A stretch of 39,022 nucleotides of DNA from assembly GCA_964543525.1 (NCBI GenBank), contig CAZIYW010000042.1:1-39022 (forward strand), given 5' to 3'. This DNA is from CBDVBE01 sp964543525 (lineage in GTDB: Bacteria > Fibrobacterota > Chitinivibrionia > Chitinivibrionales > JANQEN01). The position numbers were made by a program, and so were the translations under genes. The first letter of the stretch is position 1, and each line of letters starts with the position of its first letter. A model generated the notes under the pieces. It ran no database searches and was not told where the DNA came from. It worked only from the letters and a program-made list of their open reading frames with translations. Of this stretch, positions 8,938 to 18,126 are shown one piece after another.

Positions 8938-10029
8938 TTATTGAGTAAAAGAAATTGTATTTAGATTATAAGCTTTAGATAATATTTTGGCTTCACTTGG
9001 TCTGTAGCATAAACAGCATAATTTGTTCTTTGGAATTTGTGATAAATTAATATCACCCAGATGACGGTATTCGTCTTCCTGCTGCCAGTCACTCTTCACA
9101 CCGGTCGATTGGGTGAGCCAGGCATCCGATGGATAAATAGGATTATCACCTGATTTTTCATAGTAGTGTACCTTTGTAATGCCGGCAGCGTGGGCGTATT
9201 CTTTTGCAATACCGATACCATACGGTTCAAACGACATCTGCCGGTACCGGGCGCGGTAACGCATCAGCGGGAGAAACTCCTCCGGTGCCGTGCCTGAAAA
9301 AGAGACTGTCGGAATGTTTTCTGGTATATGGCGGGATGATGCCAGTATCCGCCGTGAAAAGAGAATGTGCGCCAGAGTTTCCCGGGCATTTCTCGGGTAG
9401 GTATCGGAAGAGAGTATGGCTGTATAGTAGTCGTACAGTGTTTCATCCGGCCAGGCTCTGTTTGATGTGCGTGTCCAGTGAATGAGATACTGTTTTGAAA
9501 CAGTTGACAATGCAGGATTCAGAGATTCTTTGCGTACCGTGTAGGATACCGGAGACGGTTTTTTATCGTATTCGCATTGAAACGATGTAACGATCTCCTT
9601 TCCCTTTTCGCAATGCCCGGCAAGTAAACGCTGCATACCGCCGTTTTTCCGTATCGATACCGGCAGGAGCATATCGGCGTGCGATACTATGAAAGTGTCG
9701 CGCTGCTGTTGCAATATATTCCCAGATGTATCGGGATAGAGCGGTATGAATTCAGAGATCTTCGGATTGAGGTTGAACTGGACCGTAATATACCGGCACT
9801 GTTGATTGAAACCGGTTTCATTCTCTGCGGGTATTACGATTGCCTGTTTCAGGTTGTATCGGTGCGCGAGGGTGACAAGCAGTTCCCAGGTCTGCATACC
9901 AACTGAGGTGTAGAGTGCGTCGGCATTGTGTTTTACCCACTTAACAGCGTTGACTGCATGCCGGACCCAGAGTGTTTTTTTACAGGGGTGTAACGGCTGG
10001 CGGGAGAGAAGGACAGCTGCAGTTTTCAT
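8938..10029 (-). CDS. Conserved-looking protein of unknown function
   Basis: I cannot assign this protein of about 363 residues. The first 130 residues look like a nucleotide- or small-molecule-binding alpha/beta fold (strand-helix around TSVGMQTWELLVTLAHR, then a hydrophobic IVIP strand). The second half is rich in aromatic and charged residues, with HWTRTSNRAWPDE, ILASSRHIP, FEPYGIGIAKEYA and EDEYRHLGD. No signal peptide or membrane segment is seen. The chosen ATG at 10029 overlaps the stop of the upstream hydrolase gene as ATGA, which suggests translational coupling; another ATG lies five codons earlier at 10044. Confidence 0.7.
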   Translation of the reverse strand: MKTAAVLLSRQPLHPCKKTLWVRHAVNAVKWVKHNADALYTSVGMQTWELLVTLAHRYNLKQAIVIPAENETGFNQQCRYITVQFNLNPKISEFIPLYPDTSGNILQQQRDTFIVSHADMLLPVSIRKNGGMQRLLAGHCEKGKEIVTSFQCEYDKKPSPVSYTVRKESLNPALSTVSKQYLIHWTRTSNRAWPDETLYDYYTAILSSDTYPRNARETLAHILFSRRILASSRHIPENIPTVSFSGTAPEEFLPLMRYRARYRQMSFEPYGIGIAKEYAHAAGITKVHYYEKSGDNPIYPSDAWLTQSTGVKSDWQQEDEYRHLGDINLSQIPKNKLCCLCYRPSEAKILSKAYNLNTISFTQ

Positions 10030-11024
10030 GGGTACTTTTTCCATGTTTCGTAAACTGTGAGGTGACCGTTGCAGAACTCCGCAGCACGCGTCTCAGACCA
10101 GTATTCCCCGCTTTTACCGAAAGTCACGAAACCCACATGACCGCCCGATTTCGGCGTTTCAAGGAAAACGTTGCAGTTCCGCTCAGCCTCCTTCAGGTAA
10201 AAGCATTTATCAGTGAGAAAGGGATCGTCAAGCGCGTTGACAATCAGGGTTGGCACGGTAATAGCGGTCAGAAACTGTGTGGTACTGCACTGTGTCCAGT
10301 AGTCTTCGGCGCCGGAGAAACCGTGAATAGGTGCGGTATAGCGATCGTCGAACTGTTTGAAGTTTTTAATGGCGGTAAAATCGTTGTCGTTGATTTTATC
10401 GGGAAAGAGTGCTGCTTTTGCTGCTATTTTCCTGTGCAGCATTTTTAGAAAGCGCTGCATGTATAGCCGGTGTGATAAACGAGCCAGTTTCCATGAGCAT
10501 GAGGTAAGATCGCAGGGCGCTGAAAAACCTGCCGCTGCCACAATGGTTTTTACAACAGGAAACTGACCGTCACCCAGGTATTTGAGAATAACATTGGCGC
10601 CCAGACTGAATCCGACCAGTGCTATTGCCTTATATCGGCCCGTTTTATCAATATGTGATACTACGGTATGCAGGTCGTCAGTCTTGCCGTAGTGATAGGA
10701 GATGAGCAGTCGGTTAGGCTCCCCGCTGCACCCGCGGAAATTCATGGCAACCGCATCCCAGCCGCGTCTGTTGAAGGCTTTTATCATACCAACCATGTAG
10801 GCCCGGTACGAGTGGCCTTCAAGACCATGGAGGAGAATAACAACCCTGTCCGCACCTGTTTTTGACCAGTCCAGATCAAGAAAATCAGCATCGGGGGTAG
10901 TTATACGCTCTCTCCGGTACTGAATGCCGGGTACCGTTCTGAAATAGACAGGATAGGCGGATTGAATGTGCCCGTTCGCAAATAAGAAAGGTGGTTTATA
11001 GGTTGAATGGTGTAGTACCGGCAT
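10026..11024 (-). CDS. YheT-family alpha/beta hydrolase
   Basis: The 332-residue protein begins with the family's typical PPFLFANGHIQS segment and carries a complete hydrolase triad: oxyanion motif LLHGLEGHS, nucleophile in GFSLGAN (Ser 140), acid in NALDDPF (about Asp 266) and SGGHVGF (His 296). YheT/ABHD1-like proteins (COG0429) are cytoplasmic or peripheral esterases with poorly defined substrates. It is the first gene of a two-gene minus-strand unit with the unknown protein that follows, and it diverges from the UbiA-like gene across a 150-base AT-rich gap. Confidence 0.9.
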   Translation of the reverse strand: MPVLHHSTYKPPFLFANGHIQSAYPVYFRTVPGIQYRRERITTPDADFLDLDWSKTGADRVVILLHGLEGHSYRAYMVGMIKAFNRRGWDAVAMNFRGCSGEPNRLLISYHYGKTDDLHTVVSHIDKTGRYKAIALVGFSLGANVILKYLGDGQFPVVKTIVAAAGFSAPCDLTSCSWKLARLSHRLYMQRFLKMLHRKIAAKAALFPDKINDNDFTAIKNFKQFDDRYTAPIHGFSGAEDYWTQCSTTQFLTAITVPTLIVNALDDPFLTDKCFYLKEAERNCNVFLETPKSGGHVGFVTFGKSGEYWSETRAAEFCNGHLTVYETWKKYP

Positions 11025-11174
11025 AGTGAAAATTCAATCAGTTATATAAACAGCCAAAGTATCGGAAAGTAAAAAATAGGTGATTCTGCAGAAAAATATT
11101 TTAAAAAAAAATCACAGATGATAGAATTATAGGAGTATTTTTCCCTTATATTAAATATAACAAGGGTGTCATGC

Positions 11175-12047
11175 ATGGTGATTGCTGTCTGGAAAAGCCT
11201 TCGGCCGAAGCAGTGGACAAAGAACCTGTGTATCTTTGCAGGATTGATATTTGCCCAGCAGATAACCAATGTCCCTTTTATACTGAGGACTGTATGGGCA
11301 TTTGTGATTTTCTGCCTGCTCTCAGGTTCGGTTTACCTTATTAATGATATCAGCGATCGTGAGAAGGACCGGCAGCATCCCCTCAAATCGCATCGTCCAA
11401 TAGCATCGGGTGCATTGTCGGTGACGCATGCCGTTATTGTTGTTTTTCTTTTAGTGACACTTTCCCTGGTATGCGCATGGTTTCTTGACATTCCCTTTTT
11501 TATTATTGCTTCCGCATATCTGTTCCTTCATATTGCATATTCTCTTCATATAAAAAATGTTGTTATTCTTGATGTCCTGACCGTTGCCTGTGGATTTATT
11601 CTCAGAGTGGTGGCAGGAGCGGTTGTTATCAATGTGGAAATTTCATCCTGGCTGCTGGTGTGTACCGTATTTCTAGCACTCTTTCTGTCATTATGCAAAC
11701 GGCGTTACGAATTGATTGTGATTGAGCGCAATCACCAGGAACACCGCAGCACAATGGATGAGTACAGCACTATTCTTCTCGACCAGATGATTTCAATAGT
11801 GACTGCGGCTACCGTGGTTGCCTATGCACTGTATACGATGTCACATGAGACTATCGAAAAAGTCGGTACCCGTGATTTAATCTATACGATACCGTTTGTC
11901 CTGTATGGTATTTTCCGTTATCTCTATCTGGTGTATCAGAAGGACGGTGGTGGTCGCCCGGAAAATATTCTGGTGTCCGATATGCCGTTGATAGTAAACA
12001 TTTTTCTTTGGATTCTTTCAATCGGGGTCATTTTATATGTCAGGTAA
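11175..12047 (+). CDS. UbiA-family prenyltransferase, decaprenyl-phosphate phosphoribosyltransferase type
   Basis: The 290-residue membrane enzyme has about eight hydrophobic helices. It opens with LRPKQWTKN, typical of the phosphoribosyltransferase branch (mycobacterial UbiA, Rv3806c), followed by the Mg-binding motif NDISDREKD (Asn 57 to Asp 65) and HPLKSHRPIASG. This branch transfers phosphoribose from PRPP to a polyprenyl phosphate, the first step to lipid-linked pentose donors. The ATG at 11175 has AAGGG about eight bases upstream; an in-frame GTG at 11166 is too close to that site. Its end overlaps the DUF362 gene by 11 bases, so the two are translated together. Confidence 0.88.
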   Translation: MVIAVWKSLRPKQWTKNLCIFAGLIFAQQITNVPFILRTVWAFVIFCLLSGSVYLINDISDREKDRQHPLKSHRPIASGALSVTHAVIVVFLLVTLSLVCAWFLDIPFFIIASAYLFLHIAYSLHIKNVVILDVLTVACGFILRVVAGAVVINVEISSWLLVCTVFLALFLSLCKRRYELIVIERNHQEHRSTMDEYSTILLDQMISIVTAATVVAYALYTMSHETIEKVGTRDLIYTIPFVLYGIFRYLYLVYQKDGGGRPENILVSDMPLIVNIFLWILSIGVILYVR

Positions 12048-13125
12048 AAAATCCTATGCACAGGTAGTGGTTCTTAAGACCACACCGGAAAAAGTAATCG
12101 AGAATTACCGCACCCTTATGCATCTGAGTGCCTATACCCGGGCACTTTCCAGGAAAAAAGAGACCCTGATAAAGATCAATCTCTCCTGGACAAAGTATTT
12201 CCCGTCATGCTCATCACAGCCCTGGCAGCTTGAAGGGGTTGTTAAAACAATGCTTGAAGACGGATTCTCGAAAGAAAAACTCTTTCCGGTGGAAAATAAA
12301 ACCGTGGTGACCAACCCGAAAAAGGGGGCGCGGAATAACAAATGGTATCCGGTGCTTGACAAATATGGCCTGCCGTTTATTGCGCTGCCCGATGTTGAAT
12401 GGGTTGTGTATTCATTCAAAGATGAATTGCTGATGCTGGATAAAATCTTTCCCGAAGGCATTCAGATACCGAAGATGTTTATCGGGAAGCAGGTGCTCCA
12501 TCTTCCAACCGTAAAAACCCATGGCCATTCAATCACCACCGGGTCAATAAAAAACGCCTTCGGCGGCCTGCTCAAAGAGGTCAGACACTATGCGCATAAA
12601 TATATACACGAAGTGCTTGTGGACTTAATGATTATGCAGAAAGAGCTTCATCCGGGAATGTTTACGGTTATGGACGGCACGGTATGTGGTGACGGTGCCG
12701 GGCCGCGGACCATGATGCCGAAAATACACAATTATATCCTCGCCAGTGACGACTGTGTGGCAATTGATGCTGTTGCAGCGAAGATGATGGGGTTTGATCC
12801 AATGGAGATCCCCTATATTCGCATGTGTCATGAACAGGAACTGGGTATAGGAGATCCGAAAGATATTGAGATTGTCGGCGAGCATATAGACAGTGTCAAT
12901 TTTAAATTTAATACGAAACGCAGCTTTGTAATATGGGGTGATCAGATGCTGCGAAAAGGATTCCTTCGTTTTCTGGAGAAGCCGTTGCTCCATTCTCCCC
13001 TTGTCGTATGGGCTCCCTTCGCGTCAAATCTGTATCATGACTTCTTCTGGTATCCGGTGATTGGCAAAAAGAGAATTAAGGCTTTTATGAATACTGCGTG
13101 GGGAAAGCTGTTTCAGCAATATTGA
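12037..13125 (+). CDS. DUF362-domain protein
   Basis: The 362-residue protein belongs to DUF362, seen from INLSWTKYFP, HLPTVKTHGHS, SIKNAFGGLLKE and the final domain with VMDGTVCGDGAGPR and SDDCVAIDAVAAKMMGF. No CxxCxxC ferredoxin cluster is present, so this is the form without a 4Fe-4S extension. The biochemical function of the family is not known. It overlaps the UbiA-like gene by 11 bases and is followed by the remains of a GT-C glycosyltransferase, which suggests work on a lipid-linked sugar; that is an inference. Confidence 0.87.
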   Translation: MSGKKSYAQVVVLKTTPEKVIENYRTLMHLSAYTRALSRKKETLIKINLSWTKYFPSCSSQPWQLEGVVKTMLEDGFSKEKLFPVENKTVVTNPKKGARNNKWYPVLDKYGLPFIALPDVEWVVYSFKDELLMLDKIFPEGIQIPKMFIGKQVLHLPTVKTHGHSITTGSIKNAFGGLLKEVRHYAHKYIHEVLVDLMIMQKELHPGMFTVMDGTVCGDGAGPRTMMPKIHNYILASDDCVAIDAVAAKMMGFDPMEIPYIRMCHEQELGIGDPKDIEIVGEHIDSVNFKFNTKRSFVIWGDQMLRKGFLRFLEKPLLHSPLVVWAPFASNLYHDFFWYPVIGKKRIKAFMNTAWGKLFQQY

Positions 13126-13199
13126 AAATAATGATTTATAATAAATACTCGATTGTACCTATTTTAATCCCATAACGTTATTTCACCACCGTCTCATAC

Positions 13200-13920
13200 A
13201 TGAACAGACCGGTACAAAATCAGACATTCCTTTTTATTTGCTGGTTTCTATTGCTTATAACCTGTTATTTCATTTTAAAAATCAGTTTTGGCATTCTTAT
13301 CTGTGATGATGCATATATTACCCTGAGCCATGTGAAGACCTGTATTTTACATGGTAAGCCCCTTATGTCCATGACTAATACTGTCAATGCGACAAGTACT
13401 CCTTTATATACTGTTATTCTTACTCTCGCAACTCTTTTGTTTGGTAATGCACATTTCATGGCGATCGTCTTTAGTATACTCACTCTTTTTGAATTAGGCA
13501 CCATAATACTGTTATTTTCCATTGCCCGAGGAATGCAGCTTCCTCCGTCTTTTGTTTTCCTGGCAACATCAGCCTACGGTTTAAGTGCCGGCATGTATGC
13601 TATGAGTGCCAGCGGCATGGAAACAATGTTGTATATCATGCTTATTCTTGCTGCCCATTTCCTTGCTTTATTACGGACTTCTGTCACCCGAAGTGTTGCC
13701 CGTATTAAAAAAACATTCTAAATCTTCCGGCGTTGATTCGGAAATAATCCGGACTTTCAGACCAGAATGGGTCTTTTTTTCACGGCACAGGCGTTATTTG
13801 GAACAGAGAGAATCTGAGAGAGAAGGTAAATATAAGGGCTATACGCTATACTCGGTTATCGAAACCGAAGAGAGTCCGTTTTTACTTGAATTATGGAGAG
13901 GTGTGGCTGCAATTCAATAA
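13200..13920 (+). pseudogene. GT-C glycosyltransferase remnant: N- and C-terminal ends joined, middle missing
   Basis: The first frame (ATG 13200) codes for a membrane protein start with DDAYITLSH and TVNATSTPLYTVIL, the pattern of GT-C enzymes such as AftB-like arabinofuranosyltransferases, up to about LILAAHF near 13660. From about there, a different frame gives the usual C-terminal end of such proteins (LLYYGLLSPEVLPVL, then IIRTFRPEWVFF) and stops at 13918-13920. Family members are about 500 residues or more, whereas the joined ends give only about 240 and out of frame, so most of the catalytic and periplasmic domain is gone. It lies just after the UbiA/DUF362 pair, on the same strand, which is where a user of lipid-linked pentose would be expected. 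Confidence 0.6.
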
Positions 13921-14296
13921 TAATCTCTGAATCTCTGACTCTTTTAAATCTTTTTACTTTTGATAATACAGGAACTTGGGTGTTTGTCGATGGTAATATA
14001 ATACGATTCATCAAAGTATTATGGATAACCGTAGTGAGCTGCTAAAGATTTTCAATAAGATAGATCGATGCTTGAAGCAGCACTTCATCTTTAGAATTCC
14101 CTTATTCCGTGACTATCACCCAAAAGCTGCTATTCGCCCCTCCCAACCACTGCCCCTCAAGTTCTATCTTGCATGTGCCAATAATAGTCATTTAATCTTT
14201 TTTTACAAAACAGAACTATGTTTTCTGCCGAAAGCTCTGATGCCTGACTAATCAAAGACTTTCGAATAGTTTCGAATAGCACAAATAATATGTGGA
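13921..14296. other. Intergenic region with a 10-bp tandem repeat
   Basis: The 376 bases between the glycosyltransferase remnant and the end of clpB hold no convincing gene. A 76-codon frame at 14021-14251 is not supported by a Shine-Dalgarno site or protein-like pattern. TTTCGAATAG occurs twice in tandem at 14260-14279, just beyond the clpB stop. No good terminator hairpin is seen. Confidence 0.5.
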
Positions 14297-16879
14297 TTAA
14301 GTCCTGAAAGTCAACTCGCCCTCTTTTTCGTCAACTTTCAGCACCTGTCCGCTTTCCAGCTCCCCTTTGATAAGCATCTTCGAAATAGGCGTCTCCAGAG
14401 TCTTCTGGATAGCCCGTTTCAACGGCCTCGCACCGAACACCGGATCAAATCCCTCTTTCGCAAGCAGTTGCTTTGCCGAATCGCTTACTTCGAGAGTGAC
14501 GCCGCTGTCCACCAGTCTTTGCGCAAACCGCTCAAGCTGGATATCAACGATACCGATGAGATCTTCGGGAGTCAGTGCCTGGAAAACAACGGTTTCATCA
14601 ACCCGGTTGAGGAACTCCGGCCTGAAATGTTTGCGCAGTTCCGCCAGCACCTGTTTACGAATCTCTTCATATCCGGCCCGGTAATTTTCAATAATATAGA
14701 TACTTCCTATATTTGAGGTCATGATAATGATTGTGTTCTTGAAATTAACCACATGGCCCTGGGCGTCGGTGACACGGCCGTCATCGAGAATCTGTAACAG
14801 CACATTGAATACGTCGTGGTGTGCCTTTTCTATTTCGTCGAAGAGTATCACCGAATAGGGTTTGCGCCGGACCGCTTCGGTAAGCTGGCCGCCTTCGTCG
14901 TAGCCGATATATCCGGGCGGGGCGCCAATGAGACGGGAGACCGTATGCTTCTCCATGTACTCCGACATATCAATACGCACCATGGCCCGCTCATCGTCAA
15001 AGAGTTCCCAGGCAAGGGAACGGGCGAGCTCGGTCTTCCCCACACCGGTCGGGCCGAGAAAGATAAAGCTGCCGATAGGCCGGTTCGGGTCTTTCAACCC
15101 GGCCCGCGCTCGGAGTACCGCATCGGCGACTGCATCAACAGCGGTATCCTGGCCGATGACCCTTTTGTGCAGTTGCTCGGAGAGGGTGAGCAGCTTCTCC
15201 TTTTCACCCCGGACCAGTTTCTGAACTGGAATATGGGTCCATCGGCTGATAATTGCAGCAACATCCTCTTCGTCAACTTCCTCCTTGAGCAGACGTTTGG
15301 TCGAACCTTCACCGTGCAGCTCCTCCTCGGCCATTCTCAGCTCCTCTTCGAGTTTTGGAATGACACCGTGCCGGAGCTCCGCCGCCTTTGAGAGATTGTA
15401 ATCCCGTTGTGCCAGCTCAAGCTCCTGCCGCTTCTCCTCAAGTGTTTTTCGCATATTCTGCAATTTGGCTACCTTGTTTTTTTCAACATCCCACCGGGCG
15501 CGCAGTTCTGCGGTTTTGTTTTTACTGTCAGCCAGTTGCGCCTTCAGTTTCTCCAAGCGCTCCCTGGATGATTTATCCTTCTCCTTTTTTAATCCCTCTA
15601 TTTCAATCTCCAGTTGCATCTGTTTGCGTTGCGCTTCATCAAGCTCAGTTGGGCTGCTGTCCATTTCGGTCCGCAGCTTGGCCGCAGCCTCATCAATGAG
15701 ATCAATAGCCTTATCCGGAAGGAACCGCTCCGATATATACCTATCGGACAGGGTCGCAGCGGCTATGATAGCGCTGTCACGTATTTTTACGCCATGATGG
15801 ACTTCATACCGCTCGCGCAGCCCCCGGAGAATGGAGATAGTGTCTTCAACAGTGGGCTGATCCACCAGCACTGTCTGGAAGCGGCGCTCAAGTGCCGCAT
15901 CCTTTTCAATGTGCTTACGGTATTCATCGAGTGTGGTAGCACCGATACAGTGCAGCTCACCCCGGGCAAGCATGGGCTTGAGCAGATTGCCCGCATCCAT
16001 TGCGCCTTCGGCAGCACCGGCACCAACCACCGTGTGCAGTTCATCGATGAAGAGAATAATTGTTCCGTTAGCCGACGTGACTTCTTTCAGCACTGCCTTG
16101 AGCCGCTCTTCAAACTCCCCGCGGAATTTTGCGCCGGCAATCAGTGCGCCCATGTCAAGTGCCACCAGTTTACGGTTTTTAAGCCCTTCCGGAACATCAC
16201 CTCGTACGATACGAATTGCAAGTCCTTCCACGATAGCGGTTTTCCCGACGCCCGGATCACCTATCAGTACCGGGTTATTCTTTGTCCTGCGTGAGAGTAT
16301 CTGAATGATGCGGCGTATCTCGTCATCGCGGCCGATAACCGGATCCAGCTTCCCCTGTGCTGCCATCTCCGTAAGGTTCCGGGAGTATTTGTCAAGCGCC
16401 TGGAAGGTTGCCTCAGGATTATTACTCGTTACCCGCTGGTTGCCGCGGACGATTTTAAGGCTCTCCAGAACCTGATGATAGTTAAGACCTGATTGCTGCG
16501 CAATGCTTTTACACTCATTACTTTTCTCGAGTAGCGCAAGGAGCAGATGCTCAACACTGACATAGTCGTCTTTCATTTTATTGGCAATTTTTACCGCTTC
16601 ATTGAGTACGGCGGAAGTATTTTTTGCAAAGTAAACCTGCTGGGCACCCGGGCCCGAAACCGCAGGGATGGATTGCAGTGATTCGGTCAACTTCTGTTCA
16701 ATAGCAGTGGGTGATGCACCGGCCTTGGTGATGATTGCAGGAACCAGTCCGTTTTCCTGTTTAAGCAGAGCCAGAAACAGATGCAGGGGAGTGATTTCCT
16801 GATGATTATACTCCACAGCCAGAGAATGGCTACTGCTTACCGCCTCCTGTGATTTCTGGGTGAATTTTTCGAAATCCAT
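14297..16879 (-). CDS. clpB: ATP-dependent disaggregase ClpB
   Basis: The 860-residue chaperone is close to the usual ClpB length and has all parts in order: N-terminal Clp repeats (about 1-145), first AAA+ domain with Walker A GDPGVGKT near 205, the long coiled-coil middle domain (about 405-530, rich in Lys, Glu and Leu) that separates ClpB from ClpA/ClpC, and second AAA+ domain with GPTGVGKTELARS near 605 and the C-terminal D2-small domain (FDPVFGARPLKRA). It dissolves protein aggregates with DnaK/DnaJ/GrpE. AGAGGAG lies seven bases before the ATG. I found no CIRCE element in the upstream 180 bases, so the heat-shock control is not evident. Confidence 0.97.
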   Translation of the reverse strand: MDFEKFTQKSQEAVSSSHSLAVEYNHQEITPLHLFLALLKQENGLVPAIITKAGASPTAIEQKLTESLQSIPAVSGPGAQQVYFAKNTSAVLNEAVKIANKMKDDYVSVEHLLLALLEKSNECKSIAQQSGLNYHQVLESLKIVRGNQRVTSNNPEATFQALDKYSRNLTEMAAQGKLDPVIGRDDEIRRIIQILSRRTKNNPVLIGDPGVGKTAIVEGLAIRIVRGDVPEGLKNRKLVALDMGALIAGAKFRGEFEERLKAVLKEVTSANGTIILFIDELHTVVGAGAAEGAMDAGNLLKPMLARGELHCIGATTLDEYRKHIEKDAALERRFQTVLVDQPTVEDTISILRGLRERYEVHHGVKIRDSAIIAAATLSDRYISERFLPDKAIDLIDEAAAKLRTEMDSSPTELDEAQRKQMQLEIEIEGLKKEKDKSSRERLEKLKAQLADSKNKTAELRARWDVEKNKVAKLQNMRKTLEEKRQELELAQRDYNLSKAAELRHGVIPKLEEELRMAEEELHGEGSTKRLLKEEVDEEDVAAIISRWTHIPVQKLVRGEKEKLLTLSEQLHKRVIGQDTAVDAVADAVLRARAGLKDPNRPIGSFIFLGPTGVGKTELARSLAWELFDDERAMVRIDMSEYMEKHTVSRLIGAPPGYIGYDEGGQLTEAVRRKPYSVILFDEIEKAHHDVFNVLLQILDDGRVTDAQGHVVNFKNTIIIMTSNIGSIYIIENYRAGYEEIRKQVLAELRKHFRPEFLNRVDETVVFQALTPEDLIGIVDIQLERFAQRLVDSGVTLEVSDSAKQLLAKEGFDPVFGARPLKRAIQKTLETPISKMLIKGELESGQVLKVDEKEGELTFRT

Positions 16880-17062
16880 ACTATTACTCCTCTGATGAAA
16901 AATTTCTTTTTTTTATCACTATTATGCAATTGATATGCCAGAAACATGTAATTCTCTTAACTAATTTAATATCAAATAGTTATAGAGCTATAAATTCAAT
17001 AGCGGGGATAACAACAGAAAGGAAAGCGTTCTATTTTTAAACAGGCCGGACTTCCATTACAG

Positions 17063-17293
17063 CTATTCGCTCGCTTTCTTATCCCGATCCTGTCCTGACT
17101 CGTTTTCCTCTTCCTGCTCCATTGATTGTATTTCCTGGACATGTTTCACACCCGGATCGCATATCTGCTGGATATCCTGCAGCGGCATGGCATGGCCGGG
17201 AAGTTTGCACTTGTTTTTGGTTACGCTGATAATTCCCATAATGCAGGCCAGGAGAATTGCAGAGGCGAGTGTCCATAGAATGAATAGGTTCAT
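17063..17293 (-). CDS. Small single-pass membrane protein, unknown
   Basis: From the ATG at 17293 this is 76 residues: one hydrophobic helix at 4-24, then a soluble tail that ends in a highly charged Glu/Asp/Lys stretch. Two cysteines (29 and 45) lie in the tail. An in-frame TTG 13 codons earlier would place charged residues before the helix and is less likely. It follows the secreted-protein gene by 80 bases on the same strand and may be the last gene of the FxsA unit. No family is recognised. Confidence 0.55.
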   Translation of the reverse strand: MNLFILWTLASAILLACIMGIISVTKNKCKLPGHAMPLQDIQQICDPGVKHVQEIQSMEQEEENESGQDRDKKASE

Positions 17294-17373
17294 ATACTGA
17301 ATTCCCGGGTAACGTGTAATCTTTATCGTCAATATACTTTATTTGTCTGATAAAACTTTAAAAAGAAAAGTGA

Positions 17374-17718
17374 TTAAACAGGCACAGGTGGTGCCCGCGC
17401 GAAATTGCATGATTCCTGCGGAGCTGAATAGGAGATTTTTTTTACCTGCAGAAGATCTTCTGATACGATAAACGGCAGATAAAGCAAATAGTCATTAAAA
17501 CCAGTACAATCCGTATGAGAATGGTTCGGTTGTTTTTTATCAGCTCGATATTGTGATGCTTTTATGCCGGAAATCCCGATTTCAGGCTCAGGAGGGTCCT
17601 TTCCAGTGATTGAAACAGTAATTTCCAAGCCGTTATTACAGGTGCGGACGCTGACTGCTTCTGAAAAACAGGTACCGGAAAGGCCGAGTATTTCTATAAA
17701 AAGTATTATTTTCCCCAT
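17374..17718 (-). CDS. Small exported protein, unknown
   Basis: The 114-residue protein starts with a probable signal peptide (MGKIILFIEILGLSGTCFSE), followed by a short hydrophilic domain with four cysteines that could form disulfides. It begins 15 bases after the FxsA stop and so is very likely co-transcribed with it. No family is recognised, and the function is unknown. Confidence 0.5.
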   Translation of the reverse strand: MGKIILFIEILGLSGTCFSEAVSVRTCNNGLEITVSITGKDPPEPEIGISGIKASQYRADKKQPNHSHTDCTGFNDYLLYLPFIVSEDLLQVKKISYSAPQESCNFARAPPVPV

Positions 17719-17733
17719 GCCGGTTACTTTTCG

Positions 17734-18126
17734 TTAAAGTATGTAAATCCGTTGGTGACCGCTCTGCTGGAATTCCGAGAATTTTTTCTTTACCCAGTTT
17801 TTTATCGGTGTTCGTGTTGCAGGAAACAGGATTAAAAAGCCGGTTATATCAGTAAGCAGCCCGGGAGTGATTAGAACAACGCCTGCTATGAGCAGCAGCA
17901 ATCCGTCAATAAGCTCATCTGCCGGGAACCTGCCGTTTCTCAGCTCCTCCCGGATACGGTGCATTACCGATATGCCCTGCTGCTTTGCATGGTAGGCACC
18001 CAGGATTCCGGTTCCGATGACAATACCTATAGTGGTTAGAGCGCCAAATACGGTACTGAGTTTGATAAGTATGTAGATTTCTATAAGGGGTATGACGGTA
18101 AACAACAGCAACAATCGTATAAACAT
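17734..18126 (-). CDS. fxsA: FxsA-family membrane protein
   Basis: The 130-residue inner-membrane protein has the FxsA pattern: VIPLIEIYILIKL in the first helix, GTGILGAYHAKQQG, then DGLLLLIAGVVLITPGLLTD and a basic end after FPATRTPIKNW. E. coli FxsA reduces phage T7 exclusion by the F plasmid when overexpressed; its ordinary role is not known. It is first in a likely three-gene minus-strand unit with two small envelope proteins, and it diverges from the fibro-slime gene. Confidence 0.88.
   Translation of the reverse strand: MFIRLLLLFTVIPLIEIYILIKLSTVFGALTTIGIVIGTGILGAYHAKQQGISVMHRIREELRNGRFPADELIDGLLLLIAGVVLITPGLLTDITGFLILFPATRTPIKNWVKKKFSEFQQSGHQRIYIL

Noticed and set aside
14021..14251. 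76-codon plus-strand frame between the glycosyltransferase remnant and clpB
   Set aside because: No ribosome-binding site, no recognisable pattern and no context; likely chance.
15614..16294. 226-codon frame antisense to clpB
   Set aside because: It lies wholly inside the well-supported clpB gene; a shadow of its codon bias, as are similar frames opposite the transketolase-like gene.
16880..17060. CIRCE or other heat-shock element before clpB
   Set aside because: No TTAGCACTC/GAGTGCTAA repeat and no convincing sigma-32-like promoter is present.
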